A program made the position numbers and the translations under genes. Below the pieces are notes generated by a model that worked only from the letters and a program-made list of their open reading frames with translations, did not search any database and was not told where the DNA came from. From Macrothele yani (taxonomy: Eukaryota; Arthropoda; Arachnida; Araneae; Macrothelidae), in contig CM077005.1 of NCBI GenBank assembly GCA_039090855.1, positions 79,108,607 through 79,172,606 of the forward strand: a DNA stretch of 64,000 bases. Reading direction: 5' to 3'. This document shows, piece by piece, positions 35,735-47,210 of this stretch. Each line of letters opens with the position of its first letter. Position 1 is the stretch's first letter.

Positions 35735-37670
35735 CATTTTTAGCACGTCTTTTGTAAAAAAAGATCGTGCTTATGTTATCGGTTTGTCCGTCCGTCCGTA
35801 GACACGATATCTTTGCAACTATTAGTCCGATTTGAATTTTTTTTTTTTTTGCATTAGGAAGCTTGAAATATGCGAATTATGATCCTTCATGTCATTTTTT
35901 TCTTATGATGTGCAATTTCACCGCTAGAGGGCTCAAATGCAGATGATGTCGAACTCAAAAATACGTTTTATTCCACATATGCTTCTAAACATCCGATTGA
36001 ACAAATTCTTTTATCTTTCGATTCCATTTATGTCGAAGCGTATTTTAGATATAGTTACTTTTTCAAATTATGCCTAGATTTTCCGCCAGGGGACATAATA
36101 GTAAATTACATTTTTCCCGATAACTCTTCTTCTAAAACTCCGATTTGAAAATTTTTTCTTCAGCGGATACACCTCCTGATGGAAAATCTTTTGCATGTAA
36201 TTTCAAAATTTTGGTAAAGAATACTGTGGGCACCAGGGGGTGTAAGTATTAATTTTTGCTTCTGATATATTTGCCATAAAATCTGAGCACCTAAAATATC
36301 GATTGAAAAAATTATTTCATGGACTGATGCCACTCACATCGATAAACTTTTTCGAAATATTTTCTTCTTAAAATATTCTATAGTTTCTCCGCCAGGGGGC
36401 GTAGAATGTATATATTATTTTTGTCAATATCTCTACTTCTAGGAGTCCGATTTGAAAAATTCCTTCTTTGTTGGATAGTGTTTTCAGTGTGACATGATTT
36501 TCATATATTTTCAAAATTTTCAAGTAATTCATAGACTTTCTGCTAGGGGGCGTAGAGGTAAATTACGTTTCCCTCTATATCTCTGCTTCTAAATCTCCGA
36601 TTTGAAAAAATCTTTCTGCACCGGTACAGCTCCTGATGAGATATCGTTTGCACATAATTTCTAATTTTTGAAAAAAAATGGTTTGGCCACCAGGTGGCAT
36701 AAGTCTTAATTTCCGCTTCTGATTATTTGCAGCAAAACATAAGCTTCTAAAATCTCGATTGAAAAAAAAAGTTGTTTGTTGACCGATACTACTCATGTCG
36801 ACAAACCTTTTAGGAACATTTGCTTCTTGAAATAATACTTGGTTTCTACGCCATGGGGCGCAGATGTATATCTTATTTATGTCAAAATCTCTACTTCTAC
36901 GAGTCCGATTTGAAAAATTCCTTCTTTTTTGGATAGTTTCCGATGCGAAATGTTTTTCCTATAAATTCAAAATTTTCAAATAAATGATAGACTTTCTGCT
37001 AGGGGGCACAAAGGTAAATTTCGTTTCCGGCGTTATTTCTGCTTTTAAAACTCTGATTCGAAAAATTCTTCCTGTATCGCATACAACACCTGATGGAAAA
37101 TATTTTTCATATAATTTCTAATGTTTGAAAAAAAAATGGTTTGGCCACAAGGGGGCATAAGTGTTAATTTCTGCTTCTGATGTATTTGTAGCAAAATCTG
37201 GGCTCCTGAAAACTCAACTAAATTTTTTTTTCTTGGACCGATAACGCTCATATGGAAAAACTTTTGAGAATACTTTCTTCCTAAAATAATGCATGGTTTT
37301 CTCACCAGGGAACGTCACATCTTATTTTTGTCAATATCTCTGTTTCTAAGAGTCCGATTTGAAAAATTCTTTCTGTGTTGGAGAGCATTTCCAGTGCGAA
37401 ATGTTTCTCATATAAATTCATGTTTTTCTTAATGCACAAGTCTGCAACCAGAAGGCGTAAGCTCACAATTCTGTTTACAGTAATATCTGAGGAATTAAAA
37501 ACCCGACTGAAAAACTTCTTTCTTCCGTCAGATACTATTGTTTTCCATACCGGTTCCACTGACTTTGAATAGCTTTGATAAATTTAATTCGCGTCAGAAT
37601 GGATTCAAAAGATGTGCTTTATTACACCCGAAAATTCGGTGTCATCTTTCTTGTTAACATTATGTTTTAA
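35735..37670 (+). repeat. Repeat A array, copy 5 (reference copy)
   Basis: The longest and clearest copy. The head TTTTAGCACGTCTTTTGTAA has a small hairpin (AGCACG...CGTGCT), then GTCCGTCCGTCCG. Cores lie at 36085, 36232, 36391, 36542, 36689, 36850, 36998, 37147 and 37304. Like types recur every 454-459 bp: 36085/36542/36998, 36232/36689/37147 and 36391/36850/37304. The array is therefore a three-monomer higher-order repeat of about 457 bp with monomers of about 147-160 bp. It ends with CATACCGGTTCCACTGACTT and CATCTTTCTTG. Confidence 0.9.
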
Positions 37671-38267
37671 GTTTGCCCAAGCGTGTAGGAAGTTGTTTGT
37701 TGTAGGTTACAAATTGAACAGATGTATGGTTTCACTGTATTTTAAGTAAGAGTATTTGGGTCATATGTCCTGGAAAAAAATCCAAAAGTCCTGGAATTTT
37801 GTGATTGAAAAAGCGTAAGAACCATGCAAATCATTATCGATATGTCTTGTTCAGTTTATTGCTTTCTGCTTTATTGCAAATATCATGGAGGAAAGTCAGT
37901 GGTAAGTATAGACTAGACCCACATGTGATTAAAGGAACGACCTACTCAAATCAAGATATTCCGCCGAAAAAGTGTCCCATTTTTCTGCTTGGAATACGGC
38001 AGAACCAGGGCAGGAGCGAGCACGTATCTTGCCTTCGCCATATTAAAGACTGTTGTTTTCTGTGCTTACTGAAGTTTATTTGCAGTTAAATGTATCAATT
38101 TCAAGTCAAAAATTTTGTACCTAGAATTTCATTAATGATATGTTCATTGAAATAAATTTGCGTGATCGCTTTTACAGCTTTATTTTCCGAATGACACGGA
38201 AAATGCATGTTTTCGCCAACAGAAATTTAAACTTACTTTACATTATCTACAAACTGTTTAATATACA

Positions 38268-38412
38268 CTGAAGAGCAATTGAATTAGAGACAGCTGGCGT
38301 TATGCGAATGTGGCGCTGTGGGCAGCCCTGAAAACGGAAACGACATGACGCATGCAACGATCCGACAATATAAGGAGTGATGCAACGGGAATCAGTAAGA
38401 GTCGGACGCAGT
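38268..38412 (+). mobile_element. Tc1-like left-end fragment
   Basis: TA followed by CACTGAAGAGCAATTGAATT resembles the Tc1 end type seen at 31099. The next 130 bp lead to an ATG (MGKT) preceded by sequence like a Tc1 leader. The rest is missing; a T run follows. Confidence 0.5.
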
Positions 38413-39478
38413 ATGGGTAAGACAATTTTTTTTTTTTCGTCCCATTTTTCTGTTTAAATAAATCTAAGGTTAATGAGGAAGTTTATTTGTTTAGCCTACC
38501 TTTATATGCACTGATGGCAGTAGTATAAATTCACATCAATTTTTTGAAATAATTTACTGCATATAACCCCTCGAACTTGCTACCATGGTATAAGAATAAT
38601 GTTAACTTTCAAAAGGACTTCCCCTCCCCCCAAAAAAATTGCTGAATGATAAAAAAACAGTTTGTTTATACATATTATGTGTGTGTGTGGGGGGGGGGGC
38701 ATCATATAAAAGTTTTAGATGTCCCATGACAGCAATTTTCAGAAGAGTTATAAAACAATCATTTAAAAAAATTTTGAGCTTTGGTTTTATTATTGTCATC
38801 AGTGGGTGTAAGGATAATCTTTGTTTTACTGTTGTTTGAGCTTTGAAAATCGATCATGGTTAACATCTAGGGATTTTAACTGTCTGCTGTTATATAAAAG
38901 TAACCCAAATAAGAAGAAAGTCGTGTTTTTTGTTTTCTTATTTCTGTAATTATGAGTTAGAATAATTTTACAGGATAAAGCAATTTCTTTATATTTGTCT
39001 CAGAAGCATCAAGGACCCTTTGAAGAATGACTGTAACATTTTCAAGGCAATTGTATATCAGTGTAATGCTTCATATCAATTATACCTGGCCTGCAGAGAC
39101 TTGAGCTTGAATCGTACGACAGTTGTCCATGCCCTAATGAAATGAAGAAGTTTCAGACAGGTTTTTCATGTTTACCTTTCAAATATGGGAATCAAAACAA
39201 AATGTACTCTTTTACAACATAATTCAAAATCATATTAAGCACCATTATTATTATTACTTATGAGTTAAAGAGTTTCCATTATTGAAGAGAGAGATTACAC
39301 TATACCCATTCCTGATGATAATAAACTGCAAGTTTTCATTTTTTAGTTCTAGGCTTTGTGTTTTTGTTCCATACTGTAAACACATTCACAGTGTTTGATA
39401 TTTATTGTCATAGCTGTACAAAAGACAAGTTTGAAATATTTCCAAATGTTCATCTATTCTAATGAGATTCTTGATATG

Positions 39479-39690
39479 CCGCCCGGTGGCGCTGTAGACC
39501 ATTCGTCCGGAAGGGGTCCGGGTTCAAATCCCGGTCAGGCATGGATGTTGTTTTTGTCTTACGGCACTAACTCTCTCCCTTCCCTGGAACCAGTGACCTA
39601 AAATTAGGGACGGGCGACTGCTTATAATAGCCCATTGAGTTGCTCACTGTAGTCATTAAACCTCCAATAAAAAAGAAAAAAAGAAAACCT
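39479..39690 (+). mobile_element. tRNA-derived SINE, copy 1
   Basis: The head has an A-box-like GGTGGCGCTGTAGACC and a B box GGGTTCAAATCCC, followed by the family body (GGCATGGATGTTGT, CTTACGGCACT, GGGACGGGCGACTGC) and an A-rich tail. The same family lies in reverse at 54035-54256. This copy lacks part of the tRNA head seen there. Confidence 0.85.
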
Positions 39691-40062
39691 CATATCAGAT
39701 AACTACGATTGTTATGTGTACATAACAAAACAAGTGATCATCACAACACTGAATGACCACAACTATGGCCTTTGAAAGAAGAAATACACAACAATTTTTT
39801 CAACACAGTGTATGAAGCCCACTTGGAAAATCTTATATTTTTCTACCAACCACAAACACAGAAGAAATCTCTCCGTACTGGCTTGATATAGATGAGAACA
39901 TCTGACCTCCAAAACAATGACAAAGAAGGAAGTGTTTTGTAATTCCAAAGTTTGTATCAAGTTAATTTATGTAAGTACTTTGGGGGGGGGGGTTAATTTC
40001 CATAACCTTTATAGTTCTGAGTGTCTTCAGTAGCATTATATTAAAACTTAAGATGCCTTTTT

Positions 40063-40066
<4 letters not shown>

Positions 40067-40102
<36 letters not shown>
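40067..40102. repeat. (GT)n microsatellite
   Basis: Eighteen GT units; a G run precedes it at about 39982. Confidence 0.95.
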
Positions 40103-40107
<5 letters not shown>

Positions 40108-40276
40108 TTTCCCCCAGAAAAATGTGAACATGTGCTAATTTTGTCACCATGGTTTGAAATAATTAAAAAAAAAAAGCTTTTTTTTTGGTGTGGAGCACTT
40201 TCATTCTAAAATTCATACACTTTTTTGGGCAACTATTTTAGTCATTAACATAAGTTTTTAAGGCTACTATTTAGGT

Positions 40277-42877
40277 CAGTGGTTCCCAAAGTGTGCGCCG
40301 CAGCGCCCTTGGGAGCCGCGTCTTCCTCACTGGGGCGCCATGAAATATTACAAAATTCTCCTAATTTTATTTCAGTTTTCAATTCAATGTGATAGGACGC
40401 GACATCTAGCGGACATGGTGCAAACCAGTAACTCACTTAGTAATAACTGATTGCAGAAGCCTCTACAAATGGTTACTAGATGGCGCTTTACAATAATGAT
40501 ACAAGCGTGAGCTTTTCCCCAGCACGATTGCCGCCCGACGGGCGCACGTGTATTTTCGCGCGGCTGCTACCGGAATTAACCTGAGCTTTCGCACCAGCCT
40601 CCGTGCTTCTGATAAACATTTCTCCCTCATTGTCCGAGCATCTAGAAATGAGACTCTCAGTCCAGATTTTTCAAGAAGGTCACCAGATCCTTTAAATATG
40701 CTCATCCGTTGTCATTTGTGACTCATTTGGTGGTTAGCAGTCTGTTATTTTGATGCTCTGTTGCTGAGTTTCAGCGTTTGTAAGCTTTCGGCGTATCAGC
40801 TGAGTATTGTTGTGATTAAGTGAAGTGAAGTTTTTCTTCTCATATGTATTTTTAAAAATGGATCGGTTTTTACTAAACAGTAATAAGCGTTGTGAAAGTG
40901 AAAACAAAGAGGGCACACCATCAAATAGTGACAAGAGTGTGAAGAAGCGTAAATATCGAAAATATGATGGCAGTTATTTGGACTTTGGTTTTACGTCGAC
41001 AGAAGTCAATGGTGAAGAGAGACCGCAGTGTGTACTGTGTATGAAAGTTTTGATGCCAAAGTGCATGCTACCAAGCAAGTTGAAAAACCATTTAAAAACC
41101 AATCGTCCCAGCATGCTTAGTAAATCTCGTGATTGCTTTACGAGAAAGTTATAAGAGTTAAATCAACAAAAAGGTAGTTTTGATAAGCAGGGATCAATAC
41201 TGAGCAATGCTTTGCTAGCATCTTGCAAGGTGGAACATAGAATCGCAAAATGTAAGAAGCCTCATACCATCGCAGAACTCATTCTATTGGCTGCTGTAGG
41301 TGATAAGGTGAACATTATGATAGGTGAGTCTGCTGGGAAGCTGCTTTCAAATGTGCTTTTGTCCAATAACACCATCAGTCGCAGAATACAGCACATAGCG
41401 GAGGACCTCAATGATAAATTAATGTAAAAAATGGAAGGTAAGGAATTTGGGTTGCAGCTGGATGAGGCCACAGATAATAATAATGATGCTCACTTGATTT
41501 GCTATGCACGGTTTATAGATGGTAAGGATGACATTGTAGAAGACCTTCTCTTTTGTAAAAGTATCACTGGTAGTGCTAAGGCTCAAGACTTGTTCCAGAT
41601 TCTTGATACTTTTATATCCAAAAATAATTTGGAGTGGACTAAGTGCGTTGGTGTCTGTACTGATGGTGCTCGTTCTATGTCCGACTGTTATGGAGGATTG
41701 CAGGCACTTATTCGGAGCAAAGCCCCTGATGCACTGTGGACCCATTGTGTTATTCACAGGGAAGCACTTGTGTCAAAATATCAGAGTCCTACATTGAACC
41801 AGGTCTTCGAAAATGTAGTGAATGTAGTAAACTTTATAAAAATTCGGCCTTCGAAGGCAAGGTCTTTCAAAAACCTATGTGAGGATATGTGATCCGAGCA
41901 CACGTCTTTGTTGTACTACAGCACTTCACGATGGCTCTCTCATGGTAATGTTTTGCCTCGTACATTTGAACTGTGACAGGAAATTTATATTTTTCTTAAA
42001 GAGGAAGACCACAAGTATACCGAAAATTTTGTGAATGAAGATTTTTTGGTAAAACTAGCATGCTTATGTGATATTTTTGAAAAGATGAATGTTCTGAATC
42101 TCTCCCTGCAGGGAAGCAACATGCACCTTTTAAAGTTGATTGAGAAAATTTCAGCTTTTATAAAAAAACTAAAACTATGGAAAAGAAAAATGAATGAAGA
42201 CGGAGATAAAGAGTATTTCCCATTGTTGCAACAGTTTCTGACCTCCAATGGAGTTTCTTTCTCTCGAGGCATGAAATCCATTTTTGAAGAACACTTATCA
42301 CAGCTTATCACCTAGTTTGAGAAATATTTTCAAAATGATAATATCGATAAATTTGTATGGATTCAAGATCCATTTCATGCCACTACTCCATCTGAATTTA
42401 CTGCTGCAGAAGAGAATCTTATTGAGTTGTCTTGCGACAATACGTTGAAAACAAAATTTAGCAGCATGGAATTACCTGAATTTTGGATATCAGTAAAAGA
42501 TGAATATCCCCTTCTGAGTGGTAAAGCTCAGAGAATTTTAATTCCATTTGAGACCTCTTATTTGTGCGAAGCTGGGTTTTCGGTGGTCGTGTGATAAAAA
42601 CTAAGTATCGCACGAAAATCAATTTCGAGAAGGAAATGAGGGTGGCTGTGTCCACTTTGATTCCAAGATTTGAGAAAATGTGCGGTGATCAACAGGCTCA
42701 TCCATCCCACTAATTTTAATTAGTTGAATTTTTTCAATTAAATTTTTTTTTGTGTTCTTCAATGCGTGTTTTATTTATTTTTACCTAAGTGTACTTGTTA
42801 GAATTTGACATAGGGCGCCTTGGGAAAACCTGGATTCAGCAAGGGCGTCGAGAATCGAAAAAGTTTGGGAACCACTG
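40277..42877 (+). mobile_element. hAT (Charlie-type) transposon with coding region
   Basis: Inverted ends CAGTGGTTCCCAAAGTGTGC and CAGTGGTTCCCAAACTTTTT (opposite strand). Flanks ATTTAGGT (40269-40276) and ATTTAGGC (42878-42885) form an 8-bp duplication with one mismatch. At 2601 bp with a nearly continuous transposase, it is probably the youngest large DNA transposon here. Confidence 0.95.
40858..42712 (+). pseudogene. hAT transposase (ZBED/Charlie-like), few lesions
   Basis: The start ATG at 40858 gives MDRFL, usual for this family. A BED-type zinc finger follows (CVLCMKVL...KNHLKTN, about 41030-41105), then the catalytic RNase-H-like fold: QLDEATDNN (about 41456-41482, first Asp region) and VCTDGARSM (about 41656-41685). 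The C-terminal dimerisation block begins ILIPFETSYLCEAGFS (about 42537-42585) and, after one frameshift, continues IKTKYR...MRVAVSTLIPRF. The first 1700 bp lie in one frame interrupted only by stops at about 41152, 41425, 41890 and 42313, plus a decayed stretch at 41893-42030. The protein cannot be made now, but the lesions are few. Domesticated relatives (ZBED5-type) exist in animals; nothing here suggests domestication. Confidence 0.93.
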
Positions 42878-43073
42878 ATTTAGGCTACTATTTTTACCAT
42901 TAGTGGCTACTAAAGCAACTATTTTCTTGGGTTCTTAACAGGGCTGGCAGCCCTGTAAGCGAATGCGAGAGGAATTCTTCTGAGCTACAATAAGCAAATG
43001 CGAGGGGGTATAAGTGTAAGGTACTAGCATATCGAACCGGGTTTGTGATCTGCTGAATGCTTCTAGCTCAGGA

Positions 43074-43152
43074 ATGCAGTCTACAATTTTGGTTGTCCAT
43101 CGGTGGTCTGTCCTTCTGGCAACATGTCCAGCTTATCTCCATTTCAGGGATT
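43074..43152 (-). mobile_element. Small RTE fragment
   Basis: TGGTTGTCCATCGGTGGTCT and CCATTTCAGGGATTTTA match the minus strand of the RTE C-terminal region (compare 8620-8690). About 80 bp only. Confidence 0.7.
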
Positions 43153-43389
43153 TTATCTTGTGAAACAATAATACCTCACCAAAGTATGTCCCCATATATA
43201 GATATAACTATAATTTTAATTGGACTTTCTGACTGTTTGTTACAACTTATTTTTGTGTTTCATGAGAGTTCTTATTGGGCATGAATATGCTCTTGAAAAT
43301 TTTTATGAGTCCTTGAAAATTCCTGGAAAAGTCCTTGATTTTTTTGGTGGGAAAAGAATGGGAATTATGGTTTCCCACGTAGCCATCTT

Positions 43390-43490
43390 TCAGAAAACTT
43401 GAAAATTACACCCTGGAATGGGAATCAAACCAACTATCTATTTACATTTCAGCATGCTACTCTTACACCACCCAGGACAACTAAAGTTCC
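43390..43490 (-). mobile_element. Old tRNA-like element, relic of the 46.6 kb family
   Basis: GAAAACTTGAAAATTACACC, then CCCTGGAATGGGAATCAAAC and ACACCACCCAGGAC reproduce the layout of the tRNA-like units at 46773-46845, with many substitutions. It is a single copy, not an inverted pair. Confidence 0.65.
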
Positions 43491-44175
43491 AAACAACTCA
43501 AACTAAACAGATGTAGCTTAGAAATCTGAAAAGTATTCCAGATGTGTGCAAGTCAAATCATTCCCTGCATCATTGTAGTGGTTTCAACCATTTCACATCC
43601 ATGTACATTTATAGGTCGACATACAGTAATATCTCCAGTGTTTTCTAAAGGATGGCTACATGGGAAACAGTAGGTACATAATGTGTTGTTAATTATATTA
43701 AGACATCAAGTGTCTGGGTCTGCTGCAGTTCAATCTGTGTAAATTGGAAGATGTTATTCAGCATGTACAAACTATTATTTCACCAAAATGATACCAAAAC
43801 TTAGTCTATTCAATGACGACGAAATTTGCTGCTGTGTTCTGAAGGCCAAAGATGGTCTACTTCATCATTAGGTAGGTAGTTCTAGTATACTGGCTGCTTG
43901 ATGTGTGTACCATATGAGAAATGCCACTGAGATTCAGTCATAATTTGTATTTCATATATCAGATTTCATCTAGACTGGGCACATGTGGATGGTATCACTT
44001 CTGTTATATATCAAGACAGGCATATGGATACAACTTATTTCTGATTTTTTTCAAAAAGGAAACCTTAACTTATTGCATCTCTGTTTGAAATATAGAATGC
44101 ATGTCTATAGGTACTGTGAAATATTTCACTTGTGAATTATTTTTCACTTTGTAAAAAAATATATATTTATATAAG
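43491..44175. other. No gene seen
   Basis: Unique-looking AT-rich sequence. No ORF of note, no terminal repeats. Confidence 0.5.
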
Positions 44176-46628
44176 ATACAAGGCTCAGATTATTCAAACT
44201 TATGCACCCACCACAAGTCATCCTGAAGAAGAAATTGAAGAATTTTATGAGGAAATTCGTCATCTAAATAATAAAAGTAAGCAGCATGCTTGAAGATAAT
44301 TATGGGAGATTTCAATGCAAAAATAGGGCAACGGCAACAGAATGAAACTTCAGTAGGTAAATTCGGTCACGGCAACAGAAACCAGCGTGGAAATACTCTC
44401 GTTGAGTTTGCAGAGGCAGAAGGGTTTTTCATCTTGAACTCCTTTTTCAAGAAAAAGCCACACAGGAAATGGACATGGAGACATCCAAATGGGACGACAA
44501 GTGAAATTGATTTTATTATGTGTAACAAAAAATTCGTCATAGAAGACTGCATTGTGCTAAACAAGTTCAACACAGGTAGTGACCATAGATTAGTGAGATG
44601 TAAGATGCACCTCAACACTAAACTCGAACGTGGCAAGCTCATAAGACAAACAAAATGTAACGGAAGAACAGATTCACTGCTTTAGAAGGCCTAACATCGG
44701 AAGAAGTGGATATTTCTGAAGTTAACAGAAAAGTAACCAAAGCTCTTATGGAAACAGTAACAAAATTAGCTCGGTCTAAGAACAAGTTGCACGTGAACAA
44801 ATTATCAGGAAAAACCAAAATGTTGATGCAAAAAAGAAGAGAGATGAGGACAACTAAAGAAGATGTGACTTCCAAAGTGGAATATATAGAGCTATGCAAG
44901 ACAGTACGAAAAAGTATCACTGAAGACGTAAGGAAATTCAATTGTGAACTAGTGAGGAAAGCAATTGAAAACAACCAAAGCCTAAAGATAGCAAAGGGAC
45001 ATCTCAGTAAGGGAAGAAAACAGATTATGGCATTAAAAAAAGATGGTTCTGTAACAAGAAATAGAGGCAAAATTTTGACAAGAGTGAAAGATTTCTACTC
45101 CAAATTATATGAAAGGGATGATACATGTACTCCAGACATCATGAAAGGTACCAGAGTTCTTCCAGTCCTCCCAGCAGAAGTTGCACATGTAATCAAGAAC
45201 ATGAAGCGGGGAAAAGTTCCAGGAGAAGATAGAATTACTGTAGACATCATACAAGAAGCAAGTGGAGAAATCGAAACAGTACTCGCCCAAATTTTCACTC
45301 GATGCCTTAATGAAGATAAGATTCCTGAGGATTGGAACAATGCTACAATGATCCTGCTACATAAAAAAGGTGACATTGAGGATCTCAGGAACTACAGACC
45401 TATCAGCCTCCTATCAGTGGTTTATAAAATCTTCACTAAAGTTTTTACACACTGCGTGAAGGTAACACTGGACATGGCTCAACGAGAGAACAAGCTGGAT
45501 TCAGGAGTGGCTACAGCACAATAGATCATATCCACGTACTGAGAGAACTAATTGAAAGAGCGAGGGAATATGAACTTCCATTGTGCATGGCTTTTATCGA
45601 TTATGAAAATGCCTTTGATTCGGTGAAACCATCAGCAGTTGCAATGGGTCTGAAATCCTGCAGTATTGAAGATGCATACGTTAATATTATTAATAACATC
45701 TGTGAAAATGCAAGTGCAAAGATTTGGCTGTTTGAAAATACAACAGACATAAAAAATTAGAAAGGGAGTGAGACAAGGTGACACCATATCTCCGAAGCTC
45801 TTTAATGCTACATTGGAAAATGTCTTTCAATCACTGAACTGGGAAAACAAAGGGATAAAGATTAATGGAAATTACCTAACCCACCTTTCGTTTTGCTGAT
45901 GTCGTAGTCATTTTTGCAACTACCTCATCAGAGCTGCAGAGTATGATCCAGGAACTTGCTGACAAGAGTAAAGAAGTGGGATTAAAAATGAACTTTCAGA
46001 AGACAAAAGTGATGTTCAATGCTTTTACAAGAAATGAAGATTTATCGATTGATGGAGAAAAGCTGGAGATAACAGACACGTACGTTTATCTTGGGCAGCA
46101 GATATCAAGTGAGGGTCACATTGATGAAGAAATTTTGGAAGAAACAGCATAATTTTCAAGAGCAATATGCCATTATGTCTTAAAAGAAAAGTGTTTGATC
46201 AATGCATCCTTCCAGTGCTTACGTATGGTGCAGAGACGTGGACCTTAACTAAAAGAGACATGCAAAGGCTGCAGACAACTCAAAGAAGCATGGAGAAATG
46301 CATGCTTGGTGTAGCCAGGAGAGATAAGAAGAGGAACATGACAAGAGTGGAAGACATCATGATCAGAGTTAAATCCCTGAAATGGCAATGGGCTGGACAT
46401 ACTGCCAGAAGGACAGACCATCGATGGACAGCCAAAATTTTAGATTGGATTCCAAGGGACAGGAAAAGACCCAGAAGAAGACCACATGGGAGATGGGTGG
46501 ATGAAATTCGCAAGTATGCGGGAGTGACATGGAGGAGACTGGCACAAGACAGACCGTTGTGGAGGAAACTTGGGGAGACCTTCGTCCAGCAGTGGATTGA
46601 TAATGGTTGACAATGATGATGATGATGA
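44176..46628 (+). mobile_element. RTE LINE, longest copy in the window
   Basis: Starts inside the endonuclease (QTYAPTTSHPEEEIEEFYEEI) and runs to the LGETFVQQW end and an ATG-repeat tail. Against the copy at 7532-8875 it has a 31-bp deletion near 46138 and a 15-bp deletion near 46337. No target duplication is visible. It ends 22 bp before the tRNA-like array. Confidence 0.93.
44190..46610 (+). pseudogene. RTE endonuclease-reverse transcriptase, inactivated
   Basis: Endonuclease blocks: IIMGDFNAKIG (about 44300-44330), WTWRHPNGTTSEIDFIM (about 44472-44520) and GSDHRLV (about 44577-44597). RT blocks: KNMKRGKVPGEDRITVDII, NYRPISLLSVVYKIF, FIDYENAFDSV (about 45594-45626, box A intact), KGVRQGDTISPKLFN (about 45763-45807) and then FADVVVIF (about 45892-45915). 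The second catalytic Asp of the usual FADD is replaced by Val, so the active site is lost as well as the frame. Frameshifts or stops lie near 44292, 44685, 45480, 45760 and 45890. The C-terminus (46167-46610) is open to the end. Confidence 0.93.
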
Positions 46629-46772
46629 TTTAAAAAACTAAAAAATGAATTTTGAAAGAAATACGGGATTACGCCATATAATACAAATTTTGAAGATGAC
46701 AATCCGGTTTTTGGCGTAAATGTGACAAGGATGGTAAGTCAGATATTATTTGAAAACTTGAAAATTTTCATC

Positions 46773-46845
46773 GTCCTGGAGCGGGACTCGAACCCGCGTC
46801 TCCCAGAAAACGCCTAGGTATGCTAACCACTACACCACCCAGAAC
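46773..46845 (-). tRNA. tRNA-like sequence 1 (not a functional tRNA)
   Basis: The 73 nt fold as a cloverleaf with acceptor, D, anticodon (CCTAG/CTGGG) and T (GCGGG/CCCGC) stems. The T loop TTCGAGT and the A-box-like GGTGTAGTGGTTAGCATACC could recruit RNA polymerase III. The anticodon loop GCGTTTT has C rather than U at position 33, so translation use is unlikely. Confidence 0.6.
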
Positions 46846-47210
46846 GACCAAGTTTCAAGTTTCCGATCAATTTGAATTTAACCATCACAGGATTCGCTAG
46901 TCGAAGCAACCGGCATTCATGTTTAGCGAATCTGGAGGTTAATAATCCTATCCCGTGATTGCCCGGAGAAGCAGATAAATCATGAAAGAAATACGGGATT
47001 ACGCCATATAATACAAATTTTGAAGATGACAATCCGGTTTTTGGCGTAAATGTGACAAGGATGGTAAGTCAGATGATTTATCTGCTTCTCCGGGCAATCA
47101 CGGGATAGGATTATTAACCTCCAGATTCGCTAAACATGAATGCCGGTTGCTTCGACTAGCGAATCCTGTGATGGTTAAATTCAAATTGATCGGAAACTTG
47201 AAACTTGGTC

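Larger units (their letters stand above)
33290..37826. mobile_element. Nested transposon with 6-bp duplication, two repeat A copies
   Basis: Left end CATCGTTCATATGCATCCTGG, right end (opposite strand) CATGGTTCTTACGC; both have CCTGGAAATT-type subterminal motifs. CAAATC abuts both ends exactly (33284-33289 and 37827-37832). It contains repeat A copies 4 and 5 in tandem, same orientation. Confidence 0.7.
33030..42955. mobile_element. Nested transposon, second level
   Basis: CAAGGCTGCCAGTGGCGAC at the left faces CAGGGCTGCCAGCCCTGTT on the opposite strand at the right. Both are followed by repeated GGCTACTATTT/AAGCAACTATTTT motifs. AAGCG lies at both flanks but is offset by one base on the right, so the target duplication is uncertain. 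Confidence 0.6.
32749..43369. mobile_element. Second transposon stack, outer hAT-like element
   Basis: Left end CAGGGTTCCCACAGTCCTTG; right end on the opposite strand starts CATAATTCCCATTC and also has TCAAGGACTTTTCC motifs inside. Flanks GTTTCCCG (32741-32748) and GTTTCCCA (43370-43377) form an 8-bp duplication with one mismatch. The outermost bases have diverged. Confidence 0.65.

Noticed and set aside
38601..38839. Overlapping ORFs on both strands as small genes
   Set aside because: Low-complexity, overlapping in both strands and spanning a GT/G run; no supporting signal.
39400..39601. A 68-codon frame over the SINE
   Set aside because: It reads through the tRNA-derived SINE head and has no protein character of its own.
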